Source: JBHELG01 sp046263195 (GTDB lineage Bacteria; Actinomycetota; Nitriliruptoria; Nitriliruptorales; JAHWKO01). From it: DNA of 25,089 bases. The position numbers were made by a program, and so were the translations under genes. Positions within the stretch are counted from its first letter, which is position 1. Every line of letters starts with the position of its first letter. The notes beneath the pieces were generated by a model. The model worked only from the letters and a program-made list of their open reading frames with translations, searched no databases and had not been told where the DNA came from. The DNA lies in assembly GCA_046263195.1 (NCBI GenBank), contig JBHELG010000008.1, positions 1 to 25,089 of the forward strand, in the 5' to 3' direction. Positions 24,173-25,089 of the stretch are shown here, piece by piece.

Positions 24173-24247
24173 GCCCCCGTAGCTCAGTGGATAGAGCACG
24201 GGTCTCCGGAACCCGGAGCGCAGGTTCGATTCCTGCCGGGGGCACCA
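24173..24247 (+). tRNA. tRNA-Arg (anticodon CCG), CCA encoded
   Basis: The cloverleaf is complete. The acceptor GCCCCCG pairs with CGGGGGC; the D arm is GCTC/GAGC; the anticodon stem CGGGT/ACCCG encloses the loop CTCCGGA, giving anticodon CCG for codon CGG; the variable loop has 4 bases; the T arm GCAGG/CCTGC encloses TTCGATT. The discriminator is A at 24244 and CCA is encoded at 24245-24247. CGG is a major arginine codon in GC-rich genomes. It stands divergently next to argS, the enzyme that charges it. Confidence 0.97.
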
Positions 24248-24281
24248 CAGGAATGCATCCAGGCATGGGCCTGGCTCGAGT

Positions 24282-24303
24282 CCCCACCCCTCGAACGGTG
24301 GGG
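24282..24303 (+). terminator. hairpin after tRNA-Arg, shared spacer with idi
   Basis: CCCCACC (24282-24288) pairs with GGTGGGG (24297-24303) around 8 bases, and a short CTTT follows within 10 bases. A second hairpin, CCAGGC/GCCTGG, lies at 24259-24274. Being between two convergent genes (tRNA on plus, idi on minus), the structures could end transcription in both directions. Confidence 0.45.
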
Positions 24304-24329
24304 CGTCGCTTTGGGCCCTCAGGCCCTGG

Positions 24330-24896
24330 TCAGCGCGCAGTGGACCCCGGATCCGAGTAGGCCGTTACAAGCCAGTGCCCCTCGAGTTCCCGCAATTGGT
24401 TCTTGCACCACCACGAGTACACATCGGCCGTGTCCCGCTTGGCCTCGCGGACGAAGTCTGCCCAGGTCACCCAGGCAAAGCCCGAAACCTCCACCGGATT
24501 GGGACAAGGTTCGCTGTCGGCCCGGGCGACGAAGACGGGACAGAACTCGTATTCGACGATGCCCTGAAAGGGGGGCGCCCGGTAGATGTGCCGGGGAAGA
24601 ACCAGCTCGAACTCGCTCGCCGTCATTCCCAACTCATACTGAAGTCGCCGCTGGATGGCAGCGACAAGGGGCTCCTCGGGCCCCGGGTGACCGCAGACGC
24701 TGTTGCTCCATACTCCTGGCCAGACCTTCTTCGTCCGCGCCCGCCGAGTGACCAGAAAGGAGCCGTGATCGTCGAAGACATAGCAGGAGAAGGCGAGATG
24801 GAGGGGCGTGGCGGAGTTATGGGACGACCATTTCTCGCCGGTGCCGATCGCCTGACCGGTCTCGTCGACGAGTACGATCAGTTCCTGGTCCACCAT
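24330..24896 (-). CDS. idi: Isopentenyl-diphosphate delta-isomerase, type I
   Basis: This 188-residue Nudix-fold enzyme interconverts isopentenyl and dimethylallyl diphosphate in isoprenoid synthesis. The catalytic cysteine is C68 in SNSVCGHP, the catalytic glutamate lies in IVEYEFCP (E115/E117), and the metal-binding histidines H26, H33 and H70 are in place. RRLQYELG completes the Nudix-like helix. Length matches the E. coli type (about 180). The ATG at 24896 agrees with the family start; only a weak GGCTGG is upstream. Idi is optional in organisms using the MEP pathway, which makes both products. It has no functional neighbours here and converges on the tRNA-Arg gene. Confidence 0.95.
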   Translation of the reverse strand: MVDQELIVLVDETGQAIGTGEKWSSHNSATPLHLAFSCYVFDDHGSFLVTRRARTKKVWPGVWSNSVCGHPGPEEPLVAAIQRRLQYELGMTASEFELVLPRHIYRAPPFQGIVEYEFCPVFVARADSEPCPNPVEVSGFAWVTWADFVREAKRDTADVYSWWCKNQLRELEGHWLVTAYSDPGSTAR

Positions 24897-24977
24897 GTCC
24901 AGCCCATGCTACTGCCAGCCTTCGTGTTTCCGCTGTTCGGCGCCATCGAAGGCTAGATCATCCCAGGTTGGTAGCCG

Positions 24978-25089
24978 TCAAGCGGCGAGGTGTTGGTTGT
25001 CGGCGCTGAGCCAGGTTGCGAAGGCGATGTGTTCGTCGTAGACGGCATCGTGGGTCAGTACGCCGTCGAGGATTCCGACGAGCTTGTTG
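24978..25089 (-). mobile_element. C-terminal end of a probable IS110-type transposase
   Basis: The minus-strand frame enters from the right edge and ends at a TGA at 24978, giving 36 residues that begin NKLVGILDGVLTHDAVYDEH and finish LAA. The N-[KR]-LVGIL-G-L---YDE pattern resembles the extreme C-terminus of IS110-family (Transposase_20) proteins. Only this end is visible, so it is unknown whether the element is intact, and the family call is moderate. The 81-base gap to idi shows no clear element end. Confidence 0.5.

Noticed and set aside
24173..24247. Integrative element inserted at the tRNA-Arg 3' end
   Set aside because: No second copy of the tRNA 3' end and no integrase gene are visible in the window; idi, a housekeeping gene, follows directly.
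22274..24751. An 825-codon open frame on the plus strand opposite lysA and argS
   Set aside because: It mirrors two certain genes in a GC-rich sequence, has no recognisable motifs, and even runs across the tRNA-Arg gene. It is an antisense shadow.

Overview
The window is GC-rich and almost entirely coding on the minus strand. It holds the housekeeping block argS, lysA, hom, thrC, thrB, rho, rpmE, prfA, prmC, tsaC, glyA, wecA, then the start of the ATP synthase operon. That order is a hallmark of Actinomycetota. GTG and TTG starts, a long charged insert in Rho, and the AtpZ/AtpI pair at the head of the atp operon agree with an actinobacterium. The exact class cannot be read from the window. 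No mobile island or obvious new defence system is visible.

Layout from right to left, following transcription of the main block. At the right edge lies the C-terminal end of a probable IS110-type transposase (24978-25089), then idi (type I isopentenyl-diphosphate isomerase). A plus-strand tRNA-Arg(CCG) is divergent from argS. argS and lysA are tightly coupled. A plus-strand DUF222/HNH endonuclease gene with two frameshifts and a large acnA (aconitase) separate lysA from the threonine genes. hom, thrC, an MFS transporter and thrB follow closely, then a P-loop kinase resembling 2-phosphoglycerate kinase, a small transaldolase, rho, rpmE, a DUF1385 membrane protein, prfA, prmC, tsaC, glyA, wecA, atpZ and the first 79 codons of atpI.

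The genes form connected modules. lysA, hom, thrC and thrB belong to the aspartate family of amino acid synthesis, and the embedded MFS protein could export a product. rho, rpmE, prfA, prmC and tsaC act in transcription termination, the ribosome, peptide release, release-factor methylation and tRNA modification. glyA supplies one-carbon units, wecA starts cell-envelope glycan synthesis, and atpZ/atpI begin the F-type ATP synthase operon.

The least ordinary signal is not a gene. Several conserved proteins carry non-conserved extensions or ends (PrfA C-terminus, transaldolase C-terminus, ThrC N-terminus, AtpZ C-terminus) whose DNA is rich in perfect hairpins and short repeats. One 15-base hairpin core in the PrfA tail recurs, inverted, in the wecA-atpZ spacer, and a two-copy 42-base tandem repeat sits upstream of glyA. 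This suggests a family of small palindromic elements that lodges in spacers and at gene ends. No gap without a gene exceeds 300 bases.
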